NCBI RefSeq assembly: GCF_003992005.1
Contig: NZ_RQVL01000008.1
Location: 1 to 64,000, forward strand
DNA: 64,000 bases
Reading direction: 5' to 3'
Source: Veillonella sp. VA139
Lineage (GTDB): Bacteria > Bacillota > Negativicutes > Veillonellales > Veillonellaceae
Shown: positions 17,587 through 27,355 of the stretch, piece after piece
How the letters are laid out: the number at the start of each line of letters is the position of its first letter
Numbering within the stretch: position 1 is the first letter of the stretch
Position numbers and translations under genes: made by a program
Notes under the pieces: model-generated
What the model was told of the DNA's origin: nothing
Seen by the model: the letters and a program-made list of their open reading frames with translations, nothing else
The model's database searches: none

Positions 17587-18075
17587 ATGGAAATTGTATT
17601 AGTAGAACCGGAAATTCCTGGTAATACAGGCAATATTGCACGCCTTTGTGCAGCAAATCATATGACACTACATTTGGTGGAACCTTTGGGGTTTTCCATT
17701 GAAGATAAATATTTGAAACGAGCAGGTCTTGATTATTGGCATCTTGTGGATGTAAAAATACATAAGTCTTTGGATGAAGTGTATGAACAGTATAAAGATC
17801 GGCGTTTTTGGTATGCTACGACAAAGGCCGCCCATACCCATGCAGAAGTGCAATATGAAATTGGAGATATGCTCGTGTTTGGTAAAGAAACAAAAGGTTT
17901 GCCAGAAGAAATTGTGGCAGCCAATCCAGATACATGCATTCGTATTCCGATGATTGATGAAGCGCGGTCTTTGAATTTATCGAATGCGGTGGCAATCATT
18001 GCCTATGAAGCTATGCGCCAACTGGATTTCCCAGATTTGCAGGCCGTTGGACCAGGTGTATCTATCGAGGTGTAA
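17587..18075 (+). CDS. trmL: tRNA (cytidine/uridine-34-2'-O)-methyltransferase TrmL
   Basis: TrmL is a SPOUT methyltransferase that methylates the wobble ribose of certain tRNA-Leu species. The 162-residue length is typical. Recognisable motifs are EPEIPGNTGNIARLCAA near the start, LVFGKETKGLP in the middle and RIPMIDEARSLNLSNAVAI near the end, which form the knotted SAM-binding site. AGGTGA precedes the ATG. It probably shares the moaC transcript. Confidence 0.93.
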   Translation: MEIVLVEPEIPGNTGNIARLCAANHMTLHLVEPLGFSIEDKYLKRAGLDYWHLVDVKIHKSLDEVYEQYKDRRFWYATTKAAHTHAEVQYEIGDMLVFGKETKGLPEEIVAANPDTCIRIPMIDEARSLNLSNAVAIIAYEAMRQLDFPDLQAVGPGVSIEV

Positions 18076-18261
18076 GCTCTTGATTGTTGGTCTATAGAAA
18101 ATGGTAAATATAGTCAGTCTAATCATATGGCATAGTCTATATACGGTGAAATATCATAGACTTTCACTATACGACCGAAGATTAGATACTATAGACTGTA
18201 TAGCATACACAATATATGAAAGAATATAAGAATGAAATCCGAATAGGATGGAGGAGGAATT
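18076..18261 (+). promoter_or_regulatory. Intergenic region with repeated TATAGTC/ATAGACT motifs upstream of the ylbF-like gene
   Basis: The 186-bp gap contains several related inverted words: TATAGTCAGTC, CATAGTCTATA, CATAGACTTT and CTATAGACTGTATAG. TCTAATC and GATTAGA also pair across about 70 bases. These could be operator half-sites or a folded leader. No clear promoter of consensus quality stands out and the region is AT-rich, so the call is tentative. Confidence 0.25.
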
Positions 18262-18612
18262 ATGAATTACGATTTAGCTTATGAATTACAAAAAGCAATG
18301 CGTGACAGCGAAGAACATAAAGAGATGATGGCAGCCCAAGAGGCAATTAAAGACGACCAAGCAGCAAAAGGCATGGTAGAAGAATTTATGTCTTTACAAA
18401 TGCAATTGGAATATGCAAAAATTGCAGATGCTCCTGAAGCGGAAGAGTTATTGAAAAAATTAGAAGGCTTATTGCCAATGGTACAAGCTAATTCTGGTGC
18501 GAATGCGTACTTAACAGCGCATGCACGTTGGACACAAGTGGCGAATGATATTTATCGAATCATTAGCGAACCAATCACTGAAGGTATGAAAATTTTAGAA
18601 AAGGCTCAGTAA
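18262..18612 (+). CDS. YlbF/YmcA-family protein
   Basis: This 116-residue all-helical protein matches the YlbF/YmcA family in length and pattern: an N-terminal helix YDLAYELQKAMRDSEE, AKGMVEEFMSLQMQLEYAK, and a C-terminal DIYRIISEPI. In Bacillus, YlbF, YmcA and YaaT form a complex that helps RNase Y cleave mRNA and influences development. RNase Y is also encoded in this window, so a similar role is plausible. GGAGGAGG precedes the ATG. murB begins one base after its stop. Confidence 0.8.
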   Translation: MNYDLAYELQKAMRDSEEHKEMMAAQEAIKDDQAAKGMVEEFMSLQMQLEYAKIADAPEAEELLKKLEGLLPMVQANSGANAYLTAHARWTQVANDIYRIISEPITEGMKILEKAQ

Positions 18613-18613
18613 T

Positions 18614-20056
18614 ATGAACGCTGTATGGGAAGCATTGCAACAGGTGGTTCCATCGGATCGTATCCAGCGGGATGCCCTGTTGGCACCTTTTACAACCTTT
18701 CAAATTGGAGGTCCCGCTGATTTACTTGTATTACCTCACTCTATACAAGAGTTGCAAGATTGCATGCATGTATTGAGCAAACATGGCATTGAACCTTTTG
18801 TACTAGGTTTAGGGTCTAATGTGCTCATCCAAGATGGTGGTATGCGTGGTGTCGTTCTTTGCTTGAAAGAATTACAAGAGGAACAACACCGTAATGGTAC
18901 TACGATTATCATGAGTGCAGGGTATACGTTGAAAGAAGTGTCCGAATACGCCCAACGTGAAAGTTTAAGTGGCTTGGAATTTGCTATCGGCATTCCTGGT
19001 AGTTTAGGTGGGGCTGTATTCATGAATGCTGGTGCCTATGATGGCGAAATGGATCAAGTAGTCACTGGCGTAGATGCGGTCGATATGCAAGGGAACTTGC
19101 ACCACTATAGTCGAGAAGAATTGCAGTTTGCCTATCGTCATAGCCGTTTTCACGAGAACCATGAAATCATCGTACGGGTGACGATGGAGCTGCAAGAGGG
19201 GAACCCAGCTGATATCCAAGAACGAATGGATGATCTCACTGAAAAACGGGAATCTAAACAACCCTTGGAACATGCCAGCGCAGGATCTACCTTCAAGCGC
19301 CCACCGGGATATTATGCAGGAACTTTGATTGACCAAACAGGCTTGAAAGGTTTATCTGTAGGGCCTGCAGAGGTATCTACGAAGCACGCGGGCTTTGTGG
19401 TCAATCGTGGAGGAGCCACAGCTAATGATGTATTAGGTGTCATCCATGAGGTGCAAAAGCGGATTCATGCAGTTCATGGAGTGCAGTTGGAACCAGAGGT
19501 GCGCATCCTAGGGGAATCTCGTGAACAAATGGGTTCTGTTGTCACCATTATAAGAGCTCAAGAGACAGATATTCCAGCATTGTCTAACTTGTGTGCAGAC
19601 ACATTTAGAGAAACTTTCAGTCATGACAATACAGAAGAGGACTTGAAAGCCTTTTTTGAAGAAACCTATAACCATGATGTATTGAAACGTGAGCTGGACC
19701 ATGACGAGAGCGAAACATATCTAGCTTACGTAGATGATGCATTGGCAGGGTATTTGAAAGTAAATTGGGGCGATGCACAAACAGAGCGTAAATTAGAGAA
19801 TGCCTTTGAAGTGCAACGTATATATGTGCTCAAAGAGTACCATGGACAAGGCGTGGGTAAAGCCTTGTTTGAAAAAGCCTTGCGTATCGCTGAGTCTGGT
19901 GATTTTGATTGGGCTTGGCTTGGTGTTTGGGAGAAAAATTATAAAGCACAACATTTTTATAAATGCTATGGATTTGAAAAATTTGGAGAACACCAATTTG
20001 TTGTGACTCCAGAGAAGACAGATAGCGATTGGTTGTTGAAGAAATCTTTGCGATAA
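18614..20056 (+). CDS. murB: UDP-N-acetylenolpyruvoylglucosamine reductase MurB fused to a PaiA-like N-acetyltransferase
   Basis: Residues 1 to about 300 are a complete MurB, the FAD-dependent enzyme that makes UDP-MurNAc. It contains FQIGGPADLLV, GLGSNVLI, GIPGSLGGAVFMNAGAY, AGSTFKRP with the catalytic Ser, and LEPEVRILG with the late acidic residue. MurB normally ends here, but the frame runs on for about 175 residues into a GNAT acetyltransferase: AGYLKVNWGDAQTE, QRIYVLKEYHGQGVGKAL, LGVWEKNYKAQHFY. These match the pattern I recall for Bacillus PaiA, a spermidine/spermine acetyltransferase. The fusion is uninterrupted. Negativicutes attach cadaverine or putrescine to peptidoglycan, so a polyamine link is an attractive inference. 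Confidence 0.9.
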   Translation: MNAVWEALQQVVPSDRIQRDALLAPFTTFQIGGPADLLVLPHSIQELQDCMHVLSKHGIEPFVLGLGSNVLIQDGGMRGVVLCLKELQEEQHRNGTTIIMSAGYTLKEVSEYAQRESLSGLEFAIGIPGSLGGAVFMNAGAYDGEMDQVVTGVDAVDMQGNLHHYSREELQFAYRHSRFHENHEIIVRVTMELQEGNPADIQERMDDLTEKRESKQPLEHASAGSTFKRPPGYYAGTLIDQTGLKGLSVGPAEVSTKHAGFVVNRGGATANDVLGVIHEVQKRIHAVHGVQLEPEVRILGESREQMGSVVTIIRAQETDIPALSNLCADTFRETFSHDNTEEDLKAFFEETYNHDVLKRELDHDESETYLAYVDDALAGYLKVNWGDAQTERKLENAFEVQRIYVLKEYHGQGVGKALFEKALRIAESGDFDWAWLGVWEKNYKAQHFYKCYGFEKFGEHQFVVTPEKTDSDWLLKKSLR

Positions 20057-20059
20057 ACC

Positions 20060-20089
20060 TTGACATATCCATTGTATTTTGAGTATAAT
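20060..20089 (+). promoter_or_regulatory. Promoter of rplM-rpsI
   Basis: A perfect TTGACA and a perfect TATAAT are separated by 18 bases, as expected for a strongly expressed ribosomal operon. Transcription would begin just before the L13-type leader structure. Confidence 0.8.
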
Positions 20090-20097
20090 ATTTCGGT

Positions 20098-20181
20098 AAG
20101 CAATTTGTACGGACTTCCACTAGCCCCGGAAGGTGGCAATTGCTTCTGTTAATACATTCTTGTTATTAGGAGGAAAGCAGC
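20098..20181 (+). promoter_or_regulatory. L13-type ribosomal leader
   Basis: AAGCAATT pairs with AATTGCTT to close a domain that contains an inner hairpin, CTTCC with GGAAG, around CACTAGCCCC. The rplM ribosome site AGGAGG follows. Position and shape fit the L13 leader element of Firmicutes, through which L13 is thought to repress its own operon. The assignment rests on pairing by eye and gene context. Confidence 0.65.
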
Positions 20182-20622
20182 ATGAAAACTACATTTATGG
20201 CCAATGCGAACAATATTGAGCGCAAATGGTATGTTGTTGACGCTGAAGGTAAAACTTTAGGACGTCTTGCTGCCGAAGTTGCTAAAGTTCTTCGGGGCAA
20301 ACATAAACCAACTTTTACACCACATGCAGACACTGGTGACCACGTTATCGTTGTGAACGCAGAAAAAGTTCGTGTAACAGGTAAAAAATTATTACAAAAA
20401 GAATATTTCCGTCATTCTGGTTATCCAGGCGGATCCCGTTTCACTACACTTGCTATGATGTTGGAAAAACATCCTGAACGTGTAATCGAAATGGCAGTTA
20501 AAGGTATGCTTCCAAAAAATAAATTGGGTGCACAACAATACCGTAAATTGAATGTATACGCTGGCGCAGAGCATCCACATGCTGCTCAAAAACCAGAAGT
20601 TTTGGAATTAGATATCCGTTAA
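20182..20622 (+). CDS. rplM: 50S ribosomal protein L13
   Basis: L13 binds 23S rRNA early in large-subunit assembly. The 146-residue product has the family motifs [42 protein letters not shown] and GMLPKNKLG. The start follows AGGAGG at about 10 bases. rpsI is 21 bases downstream in the usual rplM-rpsI order. Confidence 0.97.
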   Translation: MKTTFMANANNIERKWYVVDAEGKTLGRLAAEVAKVLRGKHKPTFTPHADTGDHVIVVNAEKVRVTGKKLLQKEYFRHSGYPGGSRFTTLAMMLEKHPERVIEMAVKGMLPKNKLGAQQYRKLNVYAGAEHPHAAQKPEVLELDIR

Positions 20623-20643
20623 TACCGGGAGGAGGAACATATA

Positions 20644-21036
20644 ATGGCAGTAGCACAATACTACGGCACTGGTCGTAGAAAATCTTCCGTTGCTAGAGTT
20701 CGTCTGGTACCGGGTACAGGTAAAATCACTGTAAACAAACGCGAATTAAATGAATATTTCGGTCGTCAAACTCTTGAGTTGATTGTTAAACAACCATTGG
20801 TATTAACAAACACTTTAGAACAATACGACGTTGTGGCAACTGTAGCTGGTGGTGGCCCATCCGGTCAAGCTGGTGCAATTCGTCACGGTGTGTCCCGTGC
20901 ATTATTAGAAGTTGATGGCGAACTTCGTCAAGGTCTTAAAAAGGCTGGCTTCTTGACTCGTGACCCACGTATGAAAGAACGTAAAAAATACGGTCTTAAA
21001 AAAGCTCGTAAAGCATCTCAATTCTCCAAACGTTAA
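20644..21036 (+). CDS. rpsI: 30S ribosomal protein S9
   Basis: S9 sits in the head of the small subunit, and its basic C-terminal tail reaches the P-site tRNA. The 130-residue product shows [19 protein letters not shown] at the start, the [19 protein letters not shown] core, and the Lys/Arg-rich tail [12 protein letters not shown] with the invariant terminal Arg. It is the second gene of the rplM operon and is followed by a good intrinsic terminator. Confidence 0.97.
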   Translation: MAVAQYYGTGRRKSSVARVRLVPGTGKITVNKRELNEYFGRQTLELIVKQPLVLTNTLEQYDVVATVAGGGPSGQAGAIRHGVSRALLEVDGELRQGLKKAGFLTRDPRMKERKKYGLKKARKASQFSKR

Positions 21037-21049
21037 TTTGGCGATTACA

Positions 21050-21083
21050 GAACCCAGTATCCTTTGTGGTGCTGGGTTTTTTG
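21050..21083 (+). terminator. Intrinsic terminator of the rplM-rpsI operon
   Basis: AACCCAG and CTGGGTT form a perfect 7-bp stem around a 14-base loop, followed by TTTTT. It lies 14 bases after the rpsI stop. Confidence 0.85.
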
Positions 21084-21126
21084 TTGCCTATGAACCAGTA
21101 TAGAAAGTGGAAAGGAATGATACTAC

Positions 21127-22527
21127 ATGGATAAACTACTAAGACTATTGGGAGTGGTAGCTGTGGCATTGATTATTTGGTGTTTGCCACATACGCCAGA
21201 AATTACAGATCAAGGATGGCATTTATTAGCTATCTTTACAGCCACTATTGTGGGTTTTATATTACGACCCTATCCCACAGGGGTCATGGCATTTATGGGA
21301 GCTGCGGCGGCAGTAGCTACTAGCTCCATTAAGATGAACGAAGCTTTATTAGGCTATGCAGAGCCTAATGTATGGCTTATCGTATCGGCTATCTTCTTTT
21401 CTAGAGGTATTATTAACTCTGGATTAGGTCGACGCATTGCCTATACCTTAATTCATTGGTTCGGTACAAGTACCTTGCGTTTAGCCTATGCCTTGGCGAT
21501 GACTGATTTAATAATTTCTCCTGCTACCCCATCGAATACGGCTCGTGGAGGCGGTATTATCTATCCTATCGTGCAAAATATTTCTATGGCATTCGATTCG
21601 AGACCGGGAGAAACGGCACGTCGTATGGGAGCCTACCTAATGACTACGGCTCACACAGTAAATGCCTGTACAGTGACTGTATTCTTGACCGCTTGTAGTG
21701 GTAACTTGTTGATTACATCTTTAGGGGCAAAATTATTTGGCTACACGGTGACATGGTGGGAGTGGTTTTTAGCAGGAGCCTTGCCTGGATTGCTCAGTAT
21801 GATCATCATGCCTTGGTTTATTTATAAGATTTACCCACCTGAAATCAAAGAAACACCAGAAGCTCCAGCTATGGCTCGTGAAGAACTAGATAAACTAGGT
21901 CCGATCACGACGATGGAGAAAAAGGTAGCGGCTATCTTTGTAGGTGCCATACTACTCTGGTCTACTACGACAATTACGGGCTTACATGCGACTGTTATTG
22001 CGATTATGGCGGTACTAGCCTGTGTCATTAGTGAGTGTCTTACATGGGATGACATTTTGAAAGAAACCACAGGCTGGGATATTTTAATCTGGATGGGTAC
22101 TCTAGTAGGTATGGCTGGATTGCTCGGTAAATTAGGCGTTGTAGCTGTCTTTGCAAAATTCGTCAGCACTATGTTAGGTGGTATGTCTTGGGAGTGGGCA
22201 GCCTTGATTATTTCCTTAGTCTTTGTATACTCGCAGTATTTCTTCGCCAGCGGCACCGCTCGTATTACCGCATTATTTTCTGCCTTTGCATCTATCTTAA
22301 TTGCCTTGGGCGCACCAATTCCTTATGCAATTTTGATGTTTGGCTTGATGAATAGCCCTGGCTGCACCTTGACACATTATAGCTCAGGGGTAACGCCGAT
22401 CTTCTTTGGCAGTCACTACGTGCCACAAGTAACGTGGTGGAAAGTAGGCTTTTATATTTCCGTATTGAATTATATCTTCCATTTCTTCTTTGGTAACCTA
22501 AGCATGAAGTTGTTTGGCATCATTTAA
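21127..22527 (+). CDS. DASS-family (SLC13-type) anion/dicarboxylate transporter
   Basis: The 466-residue protein is a polytopic membrane protein with roughly a dozen hydrophobic helices. SPATPSNTARGGGIIYPI carries the SNT motif of divalent anion:sodium symporters, and FASGTARITALFSAF is the matching second motif. NSPGCTLTHYSSGVTPIFFG near the C-terminus resembles the CitT/SOT1 branch, which exchanges or imports dicarboxylates and tricarboxylates such as malate, succinate, citrate or oxoglutarate. Lactate- and dicarboxylate-fermenting Negativicutes would use such a carrier, but the substrate cannot be read from the sequence. It is a single gene with the rpsI terminator upstream. Confidence 0.88.
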   Translation: MDKLLRLLGVVAVALIIWCLPHTPEITDQGWHLLAIFTATIVGFILRPYPTGVMAFMGAAAAVATSSIKMNEALLGYAEPNVWLIVSAIFFSRGIINSGLGRRIAYTLIHWFGTSTLRLAYALAMTDLIISPATPSNTARGGGIIYPIVQNISMAFDSRPGETARRMGAYLMTTAHTVNACTVTVFLTACSGNLLITSLGAKLFGYTVTWWEWFLAGALPGLLSMIIMPWFIYKIYPPEIKETPEAPAMAREELDKLGPITTMEKKVAAIFVGAILLWSTTTITGLHATVIAIMAVLACVISECLTWDDILKETTGWDILIWMGTLVGMAGLLGKLGVVAVFAKFVSTMLGGMSWEWAALIISLVFVYSQYFFASGTARITALFSAFASILIALGAPIPYAILMFGLMNSPGCTLTHYSSGVTPIFFGSHYVPQVTWWKVGFYISVLNYIFHFFFGNLSMKLFGII

Positions 22528-22593
22528 GATTCTACTCTTATCATAAGATGTGATAATAAAAGTAAATTATTATATTTTTAATAATGATACTTA

Positions 22594-22622
22594 TTGAAAA
22601 TACTTGGACTTTCATGTATAAT
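22594..22622 (+). promoter_or_regulatory. Promoter of the recJ-rel operon
   Basis: TTGAAA and TATAAT are separated by 17 bases. The recJ ATG follows about 44 bases after the -10. A TTG codon in the recJ frame overlaps the -35 box, which rules it out as the translation start. Confidence 0.7.
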
Positions 22623-22665
22623 AATGATAATGATAATGAAAGAAAAATCCATCCAAGAGGTACGC

Positions 22666-24672
22666 ATGAAAAAATATAAACAAAAAGGCAAACGTTGGGA
22701 AATTGCCGAACATCAAGAAGAAGTAGAATCTCAATTGACCTCTGGATTAGCAGTGCACCCTATTGTTTCTCATTTATTGGCAAATCGTGGGATTACCACT
22801 GTAGAAGAAGGTCGAACATTCTTATATAGCACAATGGATGATTTATTAGATCCTTTTATGTTAAAAGGTATGGCACAGGCTGTGGAAGAAATCGAAAGAG
22901 TCTTAGCTATGAATGGATCCATTGTCATTTACGGAGATTATGATGTGGATGGTATTACTGCTACATCACTAATGTACCGATTTTTTTCGCGCTTAGGAGC
23001 GAATGTAACTTATTATATTCCAGAGCGACAAAGCGAAGGCTATGGTCTCAACTTAGAAGCTTTGGAATATTTGATTGCTCAAAAAACAGACTTAATTATT
23101 TCTGTAGATTGTGGTATTAGTTCCTATGATATTGTAGAAGCTGTGAGAGATCGCGTGTCTATGATTATTACGGACCATCATACATCACCACCGCAAATAC
23201 CAAGAGCTACAGCGGTGGTAAACCATAAACAACCAGGGTGTCCCTATGCAGATAAAAACTTATCTGGTGTAGGTGTGGCTTTCAAAGTCTGCCAAGCGTT
23301 GTGGAAACGTCGTACTGGTGAAGAATATCGAGAAGACTTAGATATTGTAGCTTTGGGTACGGTAGCTGATGTAGTTCCCTTAGTGGGAGAAAATCGAATC
23401 ATCGTCCGTGAAGGTTTGCGTAAAATGACAGAATCCCCCAATGTAGGGATTCAAGCTTTAGTGCAAGTTGCTGGTTTAGAAGGTAAAGTGTTATCTGCAG
23501 GGCACATTGGATTTACCTTAGCACCACGATTAAATGCAGCAGGTCGTGTGACACATGCGACACGTGCTGTAGAATTGCTGATTACTACAGACCCAGCTGA
23601 GGCAATTGAAATTGCAGAAGAGTTGCAAGAAACGAATACGGAACGACAACAGATTGAGCGATCAATTTTTGAAGAAGCCTATCAATCGGTATTAGCACAA
23701 GGAAGTTTGGCGGATCAATGTATTGTAGTGGCAGGCGAAGGTTGGCATCCTGGCGTTATCGGTATCGTTGCGTCCCGTTTGGTAGAAGCCTTTTATAAAC
23801 CGACCATGGTGATTAGTATCCATGATGGAATTGGTAAAGGCTCCTGCCGTAGTATTGATCATTGTAATATGTATGATATGTTAACCTATGCAAAGGATAC
23901 ATTAATTCAGTTTGGTGGTCATGCACAGGCGGCAGGATTTAGTGTACAAGCAGAACAGATTGATGCTTTGCGTGAAAAAGCTAGCGAGTTTTGCCGTAAA
24001 CAATTAACAGAAGAAGATTATATTCCCATTGTCACCATTGATGGCGCAGTGCATAGCGATGACATTAGTATTGATCTGATTGATCAAATTGCTACCTTGG
24101 AGCCTTATGGTATGGGCAATAGTACGCCTGTGTTTGCCCTTCCTAAGATTCGTGTACAGAATCTGTATCCTATGGGCTTTCAAAAAAATCATTGTAAGAT
24201 TATTCTACAAGGTCAGCAGGGCCCCATTGATGCGGTGGCTTGGCAAGGGGAGCATTATATGCAAGAAATCTTTGCTGATGACCCTGTAAAAGTAGCCTTT
24301 TCCTTGCAGAAAAATGAATGGCAAGGTGTGGTGACGCCACAGCTTATTGTGCAAGACTTGGAGCCCCTTTCACAGCAACGAGAACGGTTAGAAGTAGATA
24401 GTTTGCGTAAACTGTATACGGTGGTGAAACAAATTTTCCGATCTCCCACAGCACCGAAATATATTGTAGAACGGGAAACCTTGGAAAGCCGACCTCAAGA
24501 GATGACTTCTCGAGAAGCTATTCTTGCCCTTGAAGTGTTTAAGGAATTAGGCATTTTGAAAGAAGAAGTATTAGAAGATGGACGTCATGTCTATCGTTGG
24601 GTGAATGTGCAACAAAAGTTGGAACTTCATACATCCTTGACGTTTATGACATATAGTCAGGAGGGAGCTTAA
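22666..24672 (+). CDS. recJ: Single-stranded-DNA-specific exonuclease RecJ
   Basis: RecJ degrades single-stranded DNA 5' to 3' in recombination and mismatch repair. The 668-residue product has the DHH-family motifs YGDYDVDGITATSL and ITDHHTS for metal binding, the RLNAAGRV motif, and the DHHA1 motif GGHAQAAGFSV, followed by an OB-fold region. The ATG with AAGAGG five bases upstream is preferred because upstream in-frame codons lie in the promoter. Its stop overlaps the rel start by one base, so the two genes are translationally coupled. Confidence 0.95.
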   Translation: MKKYKQKGKRWEIAEHQEEVESQLTSGLAVHPIVSHLLANRGITTVEEGRTFLYSTMDDLLDPFMLKGMAQAVEEIERVLAMNGSIVIYGDYDVDGITATSLMYRFFSRLGANVTYYIPERQSEGYGLNLEALEYLIAQKTDLIISVDCGISSYDIVEAVRDRVSMIITDHHTSPPQIPRATAVVNHKQPGCPYADKNLSGVGVAFKVCQALWKRRTGEEYREDLDIVALGTVADVVPLVGENRIIVREGLRKMTESPNVGIQALVQVAGLEGKVLSAGHIGFTLAPRLNAAGRVTHATRAVELLITTDPAEAIEIAEELQETNTERQQIERSIFEEAYQSVLAQGSLADQCIVVAGEGWHPGVIGIVASRLVEAFYKPTMVISIHDGIGKGSCRSIDHCNMYDMLTYAKDTLIQFGGHAQAAGFSVQAEQIDALREKASEFCRKQLTEEDYIPIVTIDGAVHSDDISIDLIDQIATLEPYGMGNSTPVFALPKIRVQNLYPMGFQKNHCKIILQGQQGPIDAVAWQGEHYMQEIFADDPVKVAFSLQKNEWQGVVTPQLIVQDLEPLSQQRERLEVDSLRKLYTVVKQIFRSPTAPKYIVERETLESRPQEMTSREAILALEVFKELGILKEEVLEDGRHVYRWVNVQQKLELHTSLTFMTYSQEGA

Positions 24673-26897
24673 TGGTAAGTACTATAAATACCCCTCAGGA
24701 GCATACATTTAATAAAGAACGAGAATATGGACAATTTATGGACCGTGTTCGGTCCTATTTACCAGAAGAAGACTGGCCAGTCATAGAGCGTGCGTTTGCA
24801 CTGGCAGATAAAGCCCATGCGCCACAAAAACGGGTTTCTGGAGAACCGTATATCTTGCACCCATTAGGGGTTGCCACTATATTGAGCGAACTACAAATTG
24901 ATCGATCTACCTTGGTATCTGCTTTATTACATGATGTAGTGGAAGATACAGAGATAAGCTTAGAGGAAATAGAAGAACAATTTGGACCAGAAGTGGCGTT
25001 CTTGGTAGATGGGGTTACAAAACTGAATCAATTTCAGTACCAAACGAAAGAAGAACAGCAAATCGAAAATTATCGGAAGATGATTTTAGCCATGGCAAAA
25101 GATGTGCGTGTAGTGGTTATCAAGCTGGGGGACCGCTTGCACAATATGCGTACTTTAAAGCATATGCGACCTGATAAACAACAGCGCATTGCCCAAGAAA
25201 CATTAGAAATTTTTGCGCCATTGGCACATCGCTTAGGTATTTTTAATATTAAATGGGAACTAGAGGACTTATCGTTCCGCTATTTAGAACCAGAAAAATA
25301 TTATGACCTAGTACAACAGATGAGTGAAAAACGACAAGCTCGTGAGGATATCGTCAATGATACTATGAATACTTTGAAAGATGCTTTGGAACATGCTCAT
25401 ATTAAAGCAGATGTAAAAGGTCGTCCCAAACACTTTTATAGTATTTATAAGAAGATGAAAAAGGACAATCGTGATTTATCGCAAATTTACGATTTGTATG
25501 CAGTGCGTGTCATCGTAGATACAATTCCAGATTGTTATGCTGTGTTAGGTACAGTACATAGTTTGTGGAAACCGTTGCCGTATCGCTTTAAAGATTATAT
25601 TGCCATGCCGAAGTCGAATATGTATCAATCCTTGCATACCACCGTCATCGGTACGAAAGGTCAGCCCGTAGAAATTCAAATTCGTACTTGGGATATGCAT
25701 CGTGTATCTGAATATGGTGTAGCCGCTCATTGGCGCTATAAAGAGGGCAATAAAGGAAAGGCAGAAGCTGATTTTGATGCAAAGGTAGGCTGGATTCGTC
25801 AAGTTCTTGAGTGGCAAGATGCCAGCGATCCGAAAGAATTGTTGAATGCATTAAAACTAGATGTCTTTACAGGGGAAGTATTCGTCTTTACCCCAAAAGG
25901 TGACGTTATGAAGTTGCCAAAAGGCACAGTGCCACTGGATTTTGCCTATCGTGTTCATACCGATGTGGGCAATAAATGTGTAGGAGCCAAAGTTAATGGC
26001 AAGATTGTTCCTCTAGATTATGAACTGCAAAATGGTGACATCGTTGAAATCGTCACTTCTAAAAATGGAAAACCTCGCTTAGACTGGTTAAATATTGTTG
26101 GTTCTACAGAAAGTAAGACGAAGATTCGAAACTGGTTCAAGCGAGAAAATAAAGAAGAAAATATCGTCAAAGGCCGCGAACTATTAGAAAAAGAAGCGAA
26201 ACGCTTAGGCTATGATTGGAAAGACTTAACAAAAAATGGTCGTCTAGAAAAGATTGGAAAATCTTTGAATGCTGGTGGCGAAGCTGAGTTGTACTCTGCC
26301 GTTGGATTTGGTGGACTTTCAGTGAATACAGTATTGCTTAGATTAGTGGACATTCATAAGCAGGAAGTCGCTAAGGAAGAGCAGCGAAAAGATACAATGG
26401 CTGTTATCGACCGTCTCAAAGTAAATCAAGGGAAATCCAAGAAAAGTAGTAGCGGTGTTCTTGTAAAAGGTGAAGCTGGGGTGATGGTTCGTATGGCTCG
26501 TTGCTGTAATCCTGTACCAGGAGACGATATTATTGGTTATATTACAAGAGGCAGAGGTGTTTCTGTACATCGCGCAGATTGTACCAATATTGGTCATACC
26601 CCAGATGATTTGAATCGCATGATAGAAGTTGATTGGGAAGGAGCTACACAGGATCAATTCCAAGTAAGTGTGTCCGTACATGCCTATGATCGCAGTGGCT
26701 TATTAATGGAAGTGATGGCAGTATTGTCGGAAATGAAAATTAACATTTCCAATATTAATGCAAAAACTGACGATACAAAAGATGTAACAATTCATTTAAT
26801 GTTAGATATTAAAGATTTGTCACAACTGGATTATGTGATGACGAAGTTGCGTCGAGTGAAAGATGTATATTCAGTCCATCGAGGAGGGAAAGCATGA
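24672..26897 (+). CDS. rel: Bifunctional (p)ppGpp synthetase/hydrolase Rel
   Basis: The 741-residue protein makes and degrades the stringent-response alarmone. The N-terminal HD hydrolase domain shows HPLGVATIL and HDVVEDT. The synthetase domain contains [20 protein letters not shown], in which RFKD is the RxKD type seen in bifunctional enzymes rather than the ExDD of synthetase-only RelA. TGS ([20 protein letters not shown]), a zinc-finger-like [13 protein letters not shown], and a C-terminal ACT domain follow in the usual order. The recJ-rel-dtd order is a Firmicute hallmark, although apt, often between recJ and rel, is absent here. Confidence 0.96.
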   Translation: MVSTINTPQEHTFNKEREYGQFMDRVRSYLPEEDWPVIERAFALADKAHAPQKRVSGEPYILHPLGVATILSELQIDRSTLVSALLHDVVEDTEISLEEIEEQFGPEVAFLVDGVTKLNQFQYQTKEEQQIENYRKMILAMAKDVRVVVIKLGDRLHNMRTLKHMRPDKQQRIAQETLEIFAPLAHRLGIFNIKWELEDLSFRYLEPEKYYDLVQQMSEKRQAREDIVNDTMNTLKDALEHAHIKADVKGRPKHFYSIYKKMKKDNRDLSQIYDLYAVRVIVDTIPDCYAVLGTVHSLWKPLPYRFKDYIAMPKSNMYQSLHTTVIGTKGQPVEIQIRTWDMHRVSEYGVAAHWRYKEGNKGKAEADFDAKVGWIRQVLEWQDASDPKELLNALKLDVFTGEVFVFTPKGDVMKLPKGTVPLDFAYRVHTDVGNKCVGAKVNGKIVPLDYELQNGDIVEIVTSKNGKPRLDWLNIVGSTESKTKIRNWFKRENKEENIVKGRELLEKEAKRLGYDWKDLTKNGRLEKIGKSLNAGGEAELYSAVGFGGLSVNTVLLRLVDIHKQEVAKEEQRKDTMAVIDRLKVNQGKSKKSSSGVLVKGEAGVMVRMARCCNPVPGDDIIGYITRGRGVSVHRADCTNIGHTPDDLNRMIEVDWEGATQDQFQVSVSVHAYDRSGLLMEVMAVLSEMKINISNINAKTDDTKDVTIHLMLDIKDLSQLDYVMTKLRRVKDVYSVHRGGKA

Positions 26898-27343
26898 GAG
26901 CGGTTGTACAACGTGTAAGTTCTTCTTCGGTTACCGTAGATGGGTCTGTCATTGGTAGTACGAAGCAAGGTCTTTTAGTGCTAGTAGGTGTAACAGATAC
27001 GGATACAACAGAGGATGTGCAATATATCTGCGATAAGGTCAGTCACTTACGCATCTTTGAAGATGAACAGGATAAGATGAACCTATCCGTATTAGATGTA
27101 GGTGGTGAGGTGTGCGTAGTGTCGCAATTCACTCTCTACGGAGATGCGCGCAAGGGTCGTCGACCGAACTTTATGAAAGCAGCACCACCAGAGATGGCAG
27201 AGCGGTTATATCTGGAGCTAGTAGAGGCTTTCAAAGGAAGAGGTTTAATAGTGAGTACAGGTCAATTTCAAGCCCATATGCAAGTGGAATTGGTCAATGA
27301 TGGACCTGTGACGATTCTATTAGATAGTAGTAAAGAGTTTTAA
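26894..27343 (+). CDS. dtd: D-aminoacyl-tRNA deacylase
   Basis: Dtd hydrolyses D-amino acids (and Gly from tRNA-Ala) mischarged on tRNA. The 149-residue length is standard. The two active-site motifs are present: [15 protein letters not shown] (the SQFTL motif) and [11 protein letters not shown] (the cross-subunit GP motif). The start overlaps the rel stop by four bases (ATGA), indicating coupling. Confidence 0.96.
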   Translation: MRAVVQRVSSSSVTVDGSVIGSTKQGLLVLVGVTDTDTTEDVQYICDKVSHLRIFEDEQDKMNLSVLDVGGEVCVVSQFTLYGDARKGRRPNFMKAAPPEMAERLYLELVEAFKGRGLIVSTGQFQAHMQVELVNDGPVTILLDSSKEF

Positions 27344-27355
27344 TGGAGTTAATAA

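Noticed and set aside
22594-22665. Longer N-terminus of RecJ starting at an upstream TTG
   Set aside because: That codon is the -35 region of a good promoter and lacks a ribosome site; the ATG at 22666 has AAGAGG upstream.
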